Program-made: the position numbers and the translations under genes | Assembly: GCA_016719535.1 (NCBI GenBank) | Contig: JADJYX010000013.1 | Span: 124,001 to 188,000, forward strand | DNA: 64,000 bases | From: Rubrivivax sp. | GTDB taxonomy: Bacteria; Pseudomonadota; Gammaproteobacteria; Burkholderiales; Burkholderiaceae_C | Reading direction: 5' to 3' | Notes under the pieces: model-generated | Database searches by the model: none | Told to the model about the DNA's origin: nothing | Seen by the model: only the letters and a program-made list of their open reading frames with translations | Shown: positions 7,610-16,760 of the stretch, piece after piece | Layout of the letters: each line of letters begins with the position of its first letter | Position numbering within the stretch: the first letter of the stretch is position 1

Positions 7610-10200
7610 CGACACCGAATCCAGCGCGCACCACCGTCTTCACGATCGTCTCGCGCAACTACCTGCACTTCGCGCTGAATCTGATGGCCAGCGTGGCCGT
7701 GCATCTGCCCGGCACGCGACGCGTGGTGGTGCTGTGCGACGCCGCCGACGGCGTGCCGCCGCCGCCCGCTGGCGTGGAACTGCTGGGCATCGACGAATTG
7801 AGCATCGCGCACCTCGACCGCATGGTCGTGCAGTACACGATCCTCGAGCTCAATACGGCGATCAAGCCCTTCGTCTTCACGCACCTGTTCGGCCGCGAGG
7901 ACGCCGACCGCGTGATCTATTTCGACCCCGACATCCAGCTCTATGCCAGCGGCGAGCCGCTGCTGCGCCGGCTCGACGAGGCCGAGGTCGTGCTGACCCC
8001 GCACCTCACCGCACCGCTGGCCGACGACCGCCACCCGTCCGACCTGGCCATCGTGCAGAGCGGCACCTACAACCTCGGCTTCCTGGCGCTGCGCCGCAGC
8101 GCGCAGACGCGCGCACTGGCGCAGTGGTGGTCGCACAAGCTCGAACGCGACTGCGTGGTCGACATCCCGCGTGGGCTGTTTACCGACCAGAAGTGGATGG
8201 ACCTGGTGCCGGGGCTGTTCGACCGCGTGCACGTGGAGCGCGATGCCGGCTGGAACGTCGCCTACTGGAACCTGGCGCACCGCGACGTGCAGAGCAGCGC
8301 CGAGGCCGGCTATACCGTCAACGGCCGGCCGCTCTTCTTCTTCCACTTCTCGGGCTACAGCCCGGGCAGCCGGCTGATCAGCAAGCACCAGGACCGCTTC
8401 ACGCTCGATGCCTGCACGCCGGCGGTGCGCGCCCTGTTTGCCGGCTACGAGCGCGACGTGTCTGCGCAGGGCCGCGAGACCTTCTCGAAGCTGCCCTATG
8501 CCTTTGCCGCGCTGGCCGACGGCACCGTGCTGCCCGACTGTGCGCGCCAACTGATCCGCCAGGATCTCGACTGGGCGCGGCCGCTGCCCGACTTCCGCAG
8601 CGCTGCGGGGGCGCGCTTCCTGATCGACGACCTGCTGGCGCCGGTGGACGCCCTGCAGCCGCCGCTGTCGCGGCTGGCGCTTCAGCTCTACCGGTCCCGC
8701 GAGGACCTGCGCGTGGCCTTCCCCGACGTGCTCGGCACCCACCGTCAGGCCTTTGCCGACTGGTTCCGCAGCCGCGCCGGCGAGGAGGCCCGGGTGCCAT
8801 CGGCGTTGATGGGTAAGGCTCAGCCGACGCCGTCACCAGTGAACGCGGACGCCGGGGCGAACAGCTCCGACACCTCGCCCCCGCATCCGGTGGTACCGCC
8901 GCCGGCGCCGCGCGTGCCGCTGACCGCGCTGCCTTACCGCATGGCCTACCAGCTGGCCTGGAATGCGCGCGACCTGCTGCGTCCGCTCACCACGCCGCAG
9001 ATGCGCGCGCGCATGCGCAGCTACCTGGTGAAGAACGCCTACCCGGCGCAGCCGGCCACACTGGCGCCGTCGGCAGCCGAGGTCCCGCCGTTCGGCGTGA
9101 CGGTGATCGGCTACGTGCACGCCGAGAGCGGCGTCGGTGAATCCGCGCGCTGCACCTTGCGCGCGCTGGCCTGCACATCGGTGCCGCACGCGGTGCACGA
9201 CTTCCGCGACGGCAACGTCTCGCGCATGGGCGAGGCGGTGGACGCACGACTGGAGACGAGCGAGCGCCACGCGATCAGCCTCTTCCACATCAATGCCGAC
9301 CAGCTGCCACATGCACGCGCGTCGCTGGGTGACCGCTGGTTCGGCGTGCCGCACCGCATCGGCTACTGGGCCTGGGAACTGGAGCACTTCCCCGCCGAGT
9401 GGCAGGGCGCCTTCGACCTCGTCGACGAGGTCTGGGTGCCGTCGACCTTCTGTCAGCGCGCCGTGGCCGAGCACTCGCCGGTGCCGGTGCTGGTGGTGCC
9501 GCACGCGGTGGCGGTGCCCGAGATCCCGCAGCCGGATCGCACGCGTTTCGGCCTTCGCGCCGACAGCGTGGTCTTCCTGGCGATGGCCGACGTGATGAGC
9601 AGTCCCGAACGCAAGAACCCCTTCGGCGCCATCGAGGCCTTCGAGCGCGCCTTCGGCAACTGCACCGACGCGGTCGAGCTGGTCGTCAAGGTCAGCAATG
9701 GCGAACGCGACCCGGCCGCCATGCAGCGCCTGCGCATCATGGCGGAGATGCATGCCGGCGTGCACCTGATCGAGGACTACCTCGACCGGTCCGCCCTCAA
9801 TGCGCTGGTCGACAGCGTGGACTGCTTCGTATCGCTGCACCGTGCCGAGGGCTTCGGGCTCGTCAATGCCGAGGCGATGGCGCGCGGCAAGGTGGTGATC
9901 GCCACCGCCTGGTCGGGCAACATGGACTACATGAGTGCGGCCAATTCGCTGCCCGTGGACTACACGCTGCAGCCGATCGGCCGCGACATCGGGCCCTACA
10001 AGGCCGACCAGCGCTGGGCCGAACCCGACCTCGACGACGCCGCCGCCAAGATGCGGCGCGTGGCGCAGGATGACGACCTGCGCCGACGCCTGGGCGGGCG
10101 CGCGCGGGCCGATGTGTGCATGCAGATCGCGCCGCCGGTGGTGGCACGTCTGCTGGAGACCCGGCTGGACGCCATCCGGCGCCGGTGCGGTCTAGGATGA
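7606..10200 (+). CDS. Two-domain glycosyltransferase (GT-A-like half fused to GT-B family 4 half)
   Basis: 864 aa. The N-terminal half (about 7-390) begins FTIVSRNYLHFALNLMASV and has YFDPDIQLY near residue 106, a DxD-type metal/nucleotide site, and a DQKWMD segment, as in GT-A transferases acting on surface glycans. A Pro-rich linker (about 410-450) follows. From about residue 495 a family 4 GT-B transferase runs to the end: GYVHAESGVGESAR, GYWAWELEHFP, LVVKVSNG, LHRAEGFGLVNAEAMARGKVV with the donor-binding glutamates. The start overlaps the previous stop by 4 bp. Two sugars may be added by one polypeptide; neither sugar can be read from the sequence. Confidence 0.85.
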   Translation: MTTPNPARTTVFTIVSRNYLHFALNLMASVAVHLPGTRRVVVLCDAADGVPPPPAGVELLGIDELSIAHLDRMVVQYTILELNTAIKPFVFTHLFGREDADRVIYFDPDIQLYASGEPLLRRLDEAEVVLTPHLTAPLADDRHPSDLAIVQSGTYNLGFLALRRSAQTRALAQWWSHKLERDCVVDIPRGLFTDQKWMDLVPGLFDRVHVERDAGWNVAYWNLAHRDVQSSAEAGYTVNGRPLFFFHFSGYSPGSRLISKHQDRFTLDACTPAVRALFAGYERDVSAQGRETFSKLPYAFAALADGTVLPDCARQLIRQDLDWARPLPDFRSAAGARFLIDDLLAPVDALQPPLSRLALQLYRSREDLRVAFPDVLGTHRQAFADWFRSRAGEEARVPSALMGKAQPTPSPVNADAGANSSDTSPPHPVVPPPAPRVPLTALPYRMAYQLAWNARDLLRPLTTPQMRARMRSYLVKNAYPAQPATLAPSAAEVPPFGVTVIGYVHAESGVGESARCTLRALACTSVPHAVHDFRDGNVSRMGEAVDARLETSERHAISLFHINADQLPHARASLGDRWFGVPHRIGYWAWELEHFPAEWQGAFDLVDEVWVPSTFCQRAVAEHSPVPVLVVPHAVAVPEIPQPDRTRFGLRADSVVFLAMADVMSSPERKNPFGAIEAFERAFGNCTDAVELVVKVSNGERDPAAMQRLRIMAEMHAGVHLIEDYLDRSALNALVDSVDCFVSLHRAEGFGLVNAEAMARGKVVIATAWSGNMDYMSAANSLPVDYTLQPIGRDIGPYKADQRWAEPDLDDAAAKMRRVAQDDDLRRRLGGRARADVCMQIAPPVVARLLETRLDAIRRRCGLG

Positions 10201-10326
10201 TGGACCGCTCTTGATGAACAGATGCCAGTCGGCCGGTATGCGGGAACGGGCGGCCCGACTCACCAGGTCCGAAGGCACAGAGTTTTCCTCCATCGACCGC
10301 CCGAAGATGCCCGAGGGATCGAAACC

Positions 10327-10794
10327 ATGCATCGGCGCCGTGTGATCGTGGGCATGCCCTTGCTCCTCCTGCTGGCCCTGCCGGCCTGCGGCGGAGGCGA
10401 CGAGGTCTCGCCGCTGGAATTGACACATCTGGCCACCAGCGACCTGGGGCCAGTGCCCGCGAGGACGCTGGTGATTCGCACGGCCGCTGCATGGGCGGCC
10501 TTCTGGGATGCCCATCCGTATCCGAGGGGCGCGGTTCCCGCGCCGCCGGTGGACTTCGAGCGACATGCCGTCGCGGGCGTCTTTGCCGGCAGCAAGCCAC
10601 GCTGCCAGCGGCTCGAGATCGCATCCGGTGAGCGCCAGGACGGGGTGGTGACGCTGCGCTGGCGCATCGTCACTTTCGGCCAGAGCACACCTTCGTCGTG
10701 CATCGGCAGTGACTTCTTCGACCTCAACCTGGCCGACATGGTGCTCATCCCCGCCGATGTCCAGGACGTACGCTTTCTCGAAGAAGGCATCTGA
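10327..10794 (+). CDS. Small lipoprotein, PrcB-like C-terminal domain possible
   Basis: 155 aa. The N-terminus is a lipoprotein signal: basic MHRRR, a hydrophobic core, and the lipobox LPAC, so Cys19 is likely lipidated. The mature part has the pattern AAAWAAFWDAH...PPVDFERHAVAGVFAG, which resembles the PrcB C-terminal domain; this similarity is weak. Two further cysteines could pair. The ATG at 10327 is used because the signal peptide starts there. The gene sits between two glycosyltransferase genes on the same strand, 32 bp before the next one, and may act on the same envelope glycan. Its function is unknown. Confidence 0.7.
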   Translation: MHRRRVIVGMPLLLLLALPACGGGDEVSPLELTHLATSDLGPVPARTLVIRTAAAWAAFWDAHPYPRGAVPAPPVDFERHAVAGVFAGSKPRCQRLEIASGERQDGVVTLRWRIVTFGQSTPSSCIGSDFFDLNLADMVLIPADVQDVRFLEEGI

Positions 10795-10826
10795 TCCAGG
10801 CTCAGACGCTTCACGATGATTGCCTG

Positions 10827-13800
10827 ATGACCGATCCCACCGCCGACGCTGCAAGCGCCACCGATGTTCCGCTGGCGCCGGCGGATGCCGACCGGGTGTC
10901 GGTCCTCGTCCGCAGCATGGGACGCACGTCGCTGCCCCAGGCCCTGGCCTCGGTGGCCGCACAGACGCATCGGCCGATCGAGGTCGTGGTGGTCAATGCC
11001 AGCGGGCGCCCCCACCCGGACCTGCCCCCGGGCGACGCCGGGCTGCAGTTCCGTCTCATCGACCTGCAGCGACCTCTGGCCCGCGCCACGGCCGCCAACG
11101 TGGCTCTGCGGGCCGCTCGCGGCCACTGGCTGCTGTTTCTCGACGACGACGACAGCCTCGATCACGACCACCTGCAACGCCTGCTGGCGGCATTGCACCA
11201 GCACCCCGGCGCCCGTGTGGCGCATGCCGGGGTGCGGATGGTCGATGCCGCCGATGCCGTCTGCGACACACTCGACGAACCCGTCGACCTGCTGCGCCTG
11301 TGGTCGGCCAACCGGCTGGCCATCCACGCGGTGCTGTTCGACCGCAGGCTGGTCGACGAGGGCCTGCACTTCGACGAATCGCTGGCGGTCTACGAGGACT
11401 GGGATTTCTGGTTCCAGATCGCACGGCGCGAACGATTCCTGCACGTGCCGGGCGCCAGTGCGACCTATCGGCTGGTGGGCAACTCCGGCACCAGCACGGC
11501 GCACGACGAGGCCACCAGCCATGCGCTGCGCCGGCCCTTCTACGACAAGTGGCTGCCGCATCTCGATGCAGCCACGCTCGAAGCCTTGGCTGCCGGCGCC
11601 GAACATGCGCGCGGCAACCTCGCCGAGGCGCTGCGCCAGCTGCACGAAGCCCGTTCGGCGCTGCTGACGGTGGATCTGGAAAGCATGGCCGACCGCGATC
11701 GCCAGATCGACGCGCTGCGGGTGCGGTTGGCAGCCAGCGAGGCGCAGGGGCTGCAGGCGCAGGCTGCCGCCGACAGGCTGGACGGGCTGCGCGCCGCGGC
11801 GCTGGCCGAGGCCGAGCGACGCGGGCAGGCGCTCGAAGGAATGGGGCACGAGGTCAGCCGCCTGCAGGCTGAGTTGTCGCGCGCGCTCGCCACCTATGCC
11901 AGGCTGGAACAGGGCTATCGCGAGGTGACGGGTTCTCGGTCCTGGCGACTGACCGCCCCTCTGCGCCGGCTGCGCGCGCTGCCTGCCGGTGGGAGTTCGG
12001 TCGGCCTTCCGCGTCGATTGTGGCGCGCCCTGCCGCTGAGCAATGCGCAACGACTGCGCGTGCGCGATGCCGTGCTCGCGCGGCCCTGGGGCCGAACGCT
12101 GGCCCGGCACGTCTCACCCCACCTGATGCCGATGCCGACAGCGCCGCAATCGCCGGCTTCGGCACCTTCGCCGCCGGCCGACAAGGAGCGCGTGCGCGAC
12201 CAGGCCGAGGCCGCGCTGTCGGACTTCCTCGATACCGACGGGCGCATCGTGCTCGACAGTGCCGAGGGCGCGCCCGACGTCAGCGTCGTCATCGTGCTGT
12301 TCAACCAGGCGGGGTTGAGCCGCTTGTGCCTGGACTCGCTGGCCGCCAGCCGCGGGGTGCGTCATGAAGCATTGATCGTCGACAACGGATCCACCGATCG
12401 CGTACCCCAGTTGCTGGCGCGCGTGGAGGGCGCCGAGGTGCTGCGCCCGGGGGAAAACCTCGGCTTCTTGCGCGCCGTCAACCTGGCCGCCGCCCGTGCC
12501 CGGGGCCGTCACCTGCTGCTGCTCAACAACGACGCCATGCTCGAACCCGATACGCTGCGCCACGCGGTCGCACGGCTGGATGGCGACGCCGGCATCGGCG
12601 CGGTCGGCGGCCCCATCCTGCTGTGGGACGGCCGGCTGCAGGAAGCCGGCAGCATCATCTGGCGCGACGGCAGCTGCCAGGGCTACGGCCGCGGCGACGA
12701 CCCGGTACGGCCCGAATACGGATTCGTGCGCGATGTCGACTACTGCTCGGGCGCCTTCCTGATGGTGCGGCGAACGCTGTTCGAAACCCTGGGTGGTCTG
12801 GACGACGCCTTCGTGCCCGCCTACTACGAGGAGACCGACTTCTGCGTACGCCTGTGGGAGCAGGGCCACCGCATCGTCTACGACCCGCGGGTTCGCATCC
12901 GCCATTTCGAATTTGCCAGCGAGGTCGCCTCGGGGTGGGCCATCGAGCTGCAGCGCAAGCACCGCGACCTGTTCGTGCAGCGGCATGGATCGTTCCTGGC
13001 GTCCCAATGTGTGCCCTCGCCCGCCGCGCTGCTGCGCGCCCGCGCGCGGCTGCGCCCCGGCGCCCAGCGCGTGCTGGTGATCGACGACCGCGTGCCGCTG
13101 CCGTGGCTGGGCCAGGGCTATCCGCGCGCAGCGTCGTGGATCGCCGCCATGGCCGAGGCCGGGCATGCCGTCACCCATTACCCACTGCAGTTTCCGCGCG
13201 AGGCCTGGGACGACGTGCGGCGCGCGCTGCCCGAGACGGTGGAGGCGCTGCTCGACCACGGGCTTTCCGGGCTGCGCGACGTGCTGCACGCGCGCCGTGG
13301 GCTGTACGACACCCTCATCGTCAGCCGCCCGCACAACATGCAGGCCTTGCGTCGGCTGCTCGATGCCGAACCCGGCCTGCTGGGCCCGACACGGCTGCTG
13401 TACGACGCCGAGGCGATGTTTTCGCTGCGCGACATCGCGCGCGCCGCGCTCGACGGCCGGCCGATGCCGTCGGCCGAGCAGCAGGCTTGCATCGATGCCG
13501 AGTTGGGGCTGGCGCGTGGGGCCGATGCCATCGTCGCGGTATCCGAGGCCGAGGCCGCGCACTACCGGAACGCCGGCTACGAGACGGTGCACGTGCTCGG
13601 CCACGAGGTCGAGGTGGTCGACGATACGCCCGGCTTCGCGCAGCGCAGCGGATTCGTCTTCCTCGGCGCGATGGTGGACGACGACACGCCCAACGGCGAC
13701 AGCGTGCGCTGGTTCGTGCGCGAGGTCTGGCCGCTGGTGCGCAGCCGTCTCGGCCCGACCGCCACGCTGCACCTGGTGGGCGCCTGCGAAGCGCCCAGCG

Positions 13801-15158
13801 TGCGCAGATTGGCCAGCCCCGATGTGCAGGTGCACGGCCGCGTGGAGTCACCGGCCCTGCACATGGACAGCGCGCGTGTCTTCATCGTACCCACGCGCTA
13901 TGCCGCCGGCATCCCGCACAAGGCGCACGAGGCGGCCGCCCGCGGCCTGCCGATGGTGGTCACGCCGTTGATCGCTGCACAACTGGGCTGGCAGGACATC
14001 GTGGCCGTCGGCGGTGACGCCGGATCGTTCGCCGGGCATTGCATCCAGCTGCACGAGGACGCGCAGGCGTGGCAACAACAGCGCGATGCGATATTGACCG
14101 CGGTCGCGCGCGACGGATCGCCGGCGACCTTCCGCGCAGCGGTCGAGCGGTTGCTCGGCACCGAGGCGCGCTCGACGCTGAGGCAGGCCGCCGACGCGGT
14201 CACCGATACGCCGTCGCCACTGGCCCTGGGCATGGACGAGCAGCGCACCGCCGATCTGTGGGGGCGTGATGCCGCGCAGCGCGCCGACCAGGCGCGGCAG
14301 CGCCGCCACTGGAGCTCACATCCCGTCACGGCCGCCGAGATCAACCGTCTGGTCAGCGGAGATCCGCAGCTGGGCTGGGTGGCCCACCTTAAGCGCACCC
14401 GCTTCCCCGAACCGCGCGCTCGCGGCCTGTCGCTGGGCTGCGGCAGCGGCGCCGTGGTCGTCGATGCCTTGCAGCTGGGCATCGTGCAGCAGATGGAGGG
14501 CATCGACATCTCGGCCGGCGCCGTGGCCATCGCCACCGAGCGTGCCGCCCAGGCCGGTCTGGCCCGGCGCGCACGCTTGCGCACGGCCAATGTCAACGAG
14601 CTGGCCCTCGATGGCCCGCTGGACCTCATCGTCTTCGAACAGTCACTCCACCACGTCGATGCCCTGGGGCCGGTACTCGACCGTTGCCACGATGCGCTGG
14701 CTCCCGATGGGCTGCTGGTCATCAACGAGTATGTCGGCCCCGACCGCTTCCAGTGGAGCGACGAAGCGCAGCGGCTGATGGACGCCATGCTGAGACTGCT
14801 GCCCGAGCCGCTGCGTCGCGATCCGGACAGCGGGGCCTTGAAACAGCAGATGCGGCGCGTCGACCCGCAAGCCGTGATCGACCTCGATCCGTCGGAGGCC
14901 ATTCACTCCGGGGACATCCTCGACGCCTGCCGTTCCCGCTTCGACGAGGTCGAGCTGCGTCGCTTCGGTGGCACGTTGCTGCAGTTTCTGCTGGCCGACA
15001 TCGCTGCCAATTTCGACCCGGATGACGAGCGTGACGTCGCGCTGCTGCGCTTGATGACGCTGCTGGAGACGGAACTGATCCGCTGTGGTGCCATCGCTTC
15101 GGACTTTGTCTACGCGGTCTACCGGCGCCGGCGCGCATCGGCACCGACCCGATCTTGA
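10827..15158 (+). CDS. Giant fused glycosyltransferase/methyltransferase (GT2 - coiled coil - GT2 - GT4 - SAM methyltransferase)
   Basis: 1,443 aa with five regions. (a) 22-250: family 2 transferase, VSVLVRSMGR and FLDDDD near 106, YEDWDFWFQIA. (b) About 250-375: coiled coil ending in the SRSWRLTAPLRRL motif often seen in O-antigen and capsule transferases. (c) About 483-730: rhamnosyltransferase-like GT2, VSVVIVLFNQ, VDNGST, LLLNNDA, YYEETDFCVRLW. (d) About 748-1135: GT-B family 4-like, with FLGAMVDDDTPN and GIPHKAHEAAARG. (e) About 1190-1440: class I methyltransferase, LSLGCGSGAV and EQSLHHVDALG. It could build and cap a short oligosaccharide. Sugars and acceptor are unknown. A TTG just inside the stop could couple to the next gene. 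Confidence 0.85.
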   Translation: MTDPTADAASATDVPLAPADADRVSVLVRSMGRTSLPQALASVAAQTHRPIEVVVVNASGRPHPDLPPGDAGLQFRLIDLQRPLARATAANVALRAARGHWLLFLDDDDSLDHDHLQRLLAALHQHPGARVAHAGVRMVDAADAVCDTLDEPVDLLRLWSANRLAIHAVLFDRRLVDEGLHFDESLAVYEDWDFWFQIARRERFLHVPGASATYRLVGNSGTSTAHDEATSHALRRPFYDKWLPHLDAATLEALAAGAEHARGNLAEALRQLHEARSALLTVDLESMADRDRQIDALRVRLAASEAQGLQAQAAADRLDGLRAAALAEAERRGQALEGMGHEVSRLQAELSRALATYARLEQGYREVTGSRSWRLTAPLRRLRALPAGGSSVGLPRRLWRALPLSNAQRLRVRDAVLARPWGRTLARHVSPHLMPMPTAPQSPASAPSPPADKERVRDQAEAALSDFLDTDGRIVLDSAEGAPDVSVVIVLFNQAGLSRLCLDSLAASRGVRHEALIVDNGSTDRVPQLLARVEGAEVLRPGENLGFLRAVNLAAARARGRHLLLLNNDAMLEPDTLRHAVARLDGDAGIGAVGGPILLWDGRLQEAGSIIWRDGSCQGYGRGDDPVRPEYGFVRDVDYCSGAFLMVRRTLFETLGGLDDAFVPAYYEETDFCVRLWEQGHRIVYDPRVRIRHFEFASEVASGWAIELQRKHRDLFVQRHGSFLASQCVPSPAALLRARARLRPGAQRVLVIDDRVPLPWLGQGYPRAASWIAAMAEAGHAVTHYPLQFPREAWDDVRRALPETVEALLDHGLSGLRDVLHARRGLYDTLIVSRPHNMQALRRLLDAEPGLLGPTRLLYDAEAMFSLRDIARAALDGRPMPSAEQQACIDAELGLARGADAIVAVSEAEAAHYRNAGYETVHVLGHEVEVVDDTPGFAQRSGFVFLGAMVDDDTPNGDSVRWFVREVWPLVRSRLGPTATLHLVGACEAPSVRRLASPDVQVHGRVESPALHMDSARVFIVPTRYAAGIPHKAHEAAARGLPMVVTPLIAAQLGWQDIVAVGGDAGSFAGHCIQLHEDAQAWQQQRDAILTAVARDGSPATFRAAVERLLGTEARSTLRQAADAVTDTPSPLALGMDEQRTADLWGRDAAQRADQARQRRHWSSHPVTAAEINRLVSGDPQLGWVAHLKRTRFPEPRARGLSLGCGSGAVVVDALQLGIVQQMEGIDISAGAVAIATERAAQAGLARRARLRTANVNELALDGPLDLIVFEQSLHHVDALGPVLDRCHDALAPDGLLVINEYVGPDRFQWSDEAQRLMDAMLRLLPEPLRRDPDSGALKQQMRRVDPQAVIDLDPSEAIHSGDILDACRSRFDEVELRRFGGTLLQFLLADIAANFDPDDERDVALLRLMTLLETELIRCGAIASDFVYAVYRRRRASAPTRS

Positions 15159-15181
15159 ACGGGCCGAACCCCGCACCGCCG

Positions 15182-16678
15182 ATGCGCCGCCGAGACTGGC
15201 TGCGTACCGCCACGCTGCTCGCCGCCCCGCCCTTCATCCGCCACGCCCGCGCTGCCGACGAACCCCGCTTCGCCCTCGGCGTCGCCAGCGGCCAGCCGCG
15301 CCCCGACGGCCTGGTGCTGTGGACGCGGCTGACCGGCGACGACCTGCCGCCGCAGGTGCCGGTGCAGTGGGAGCTGGCCCATGACGAGGCCTTCACGCGC
15401 ATCGCCGCGCGCGGCAGCGAGGACGCTGACAGCCGCTGGGCGCACAGCGTGCACGCCGAGCCCTCGGGCCTGGCACCCGGGCGCTGGTACTGGTACCGCT
15501 TTCGCGCGCTGGGCCAGCAAAGCCGGGTCGGCCGCACGCGCACCGCCCCGGCGGCCGATGCCGCTGCGTCGCTGCGCCTGGCGATCGCCAGCTGCCAGCG
15601 CTGGGACCATGGCCACTATGCCGCCTGGCGCCACCTGGCCACCCAGGACCTGGACCTGGTGGCCTTTCTCGGCGACTACATCTACGAATACCCGTCGTCG
15701 CCGATGGCGCCGCGCCTGCACAAGGGCGGGCTGCTGCGCTCGCTCGACCAGTACCGGGCCCGCTACGCCCAGTACAGGAGCGACCCCGCGCTGCAGGATG
15801 CGCACGCCGCCTGCCCCTGGCTGATGGTGTGGGACGACCACGAGGTCGAGAACGACTACGCCGGCACGCACCCGAGCACGCCGCTGGGCGCCGACATGGC
15901 GCCGCTGCGCGCCGCGGCCTACCAGGCTTACTGGGAGCACCAGCCGCTGGCCCGGGCACAGCGCCCGCGCGGTGCCGACATGCCGCTGTTCGGCCGCATG
16001 GACTGGGGCCGGCTGGCGCGCATCCACCAGCTCGATACGCGCCAGCACCGCGATGGGCAGGCCTGCCCGTCCTGGCCGCGCACGAGCGGCGGCCGCCTGG
16101 TGCGCGAGGCCGACTGCCCGGCCCTGGACGATCCGTCGCGCAGCCTGCTGGGTGCCGCGCAGGAGCGCTGGCTGGCCGAAGGCTGGAGCCTGGACCGGCC
16201 CTGGAACCTGGTGGCGCAGCAGACGCTGATGGCGCGCGCCGGCCTGCCCGACCAGGGCCGCTGGACCGACGGCTGGGACGGCTACCCCGCCGCGCGCGCA
16301 CGGCTGCTGCGCACCGTGGCCGAACGGCGCGTGCCCGGGGTGGTGGTGCTGGGCGGCGACGTGCATGCGCATGTGGTCGCCGAGCTGAAGGCCGACTTCG
16401 ACGATGCGCGCGCGCCGGTGCTGGCCAGCGAGTTCTGCGGCACCTCGATCAGCAGCCACGGCCGTGCCCAGCGCGGCTGGGACGCCGCGCGCGCCGGCAA
16501 CCCGCACCTGCTGCACGCGCGCAGCGACCAGCGGGGCTACGCCGCCTTCACCCTCGATGCGCGGCAGCTGCAGGCGCGGCTGCTGGCGGTCGACGAGCCG
16601 CTCGATGCCACCAGTGCCGTGCACGAGCAGGCGCGCTTCGCCGTCGATGCCGGGCGGCCCGGGCCGCACAGGGCCTGA
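15182..16678 (+). CDS. phoD: PhoD-like alkaline phosphatase/phosphodiesterase, Tat-exported
   Basis: 498 aa. The start at 15182 gives a twin-arginine signal, MRRRDWLRTATLLAAPP, with a likely cut after HARA near residue 24. A PhoD N-terminal beta domain (ALGVASGQPRPDGLVLWTRL) precedes a metallophosphatase core with ASCQRWDHGHYAAW, LGDYIYEY, WDDHEVENDYAG and GGDVHAHV, which supply the Fe/Ca ligands in this family. It probably releases phosphate from phosphodiesters in the periplasm. It starts 23 bp after the giant glycosyltransferase. An earlier TTG at 15155 would add nine residues ahead of the Tat signal and is less likely. Confidence 0.88.
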   Translation: MRRRDWLRTATLLAAPPFIRHARAADEPRFALGVASGQPRPDGLVLWTRLTGDDLPPQVPVQWELAHDEAFTRIAARGSEDADSRWAHSVHAEPSGLAPGRWYWYRFRALGQQSRVGRTRTAPAADAAASLRLAIASCQRWDHGHYAAWRHLATQDLDLVAFLGDYIYEYPSSPMAPRLHKGGLLRSLDQYRARYAQYRSDPALQDAHAACPWLMVWDDHEVENDYAGTHPSTPLGADMAPLRAAAYQAYWEHQPLARAQRPRGADMPLFGRMDWGRLARIHQLDTRQHRDGQACPSWPRTSGGRLVREADCPALDDPSRSLLGAAQERWLAEGWSLDRPWNLVAQQTLMARAGLPDQGRWTDGWDGYPAARARLLRTVAERRVPGVVVLGGDVHAHVVAELKADFDDARAPVLASEFCGTSISSHGRAQRGWDAARAGNPHLLHARSDQRGYAAFTLDARQLQARLLAVDEPLDATSAVHEQARFAVDAGRPGPHRA

Positions 16679-16760
16679 TCGGGCCGAACCCCCGCTGCAC
16701 CGGCGCAGCCCGCGCCTGCGCCGCTGCGCCGGGGCCCGGGTTACGCTCGCGCGCGCCGCC

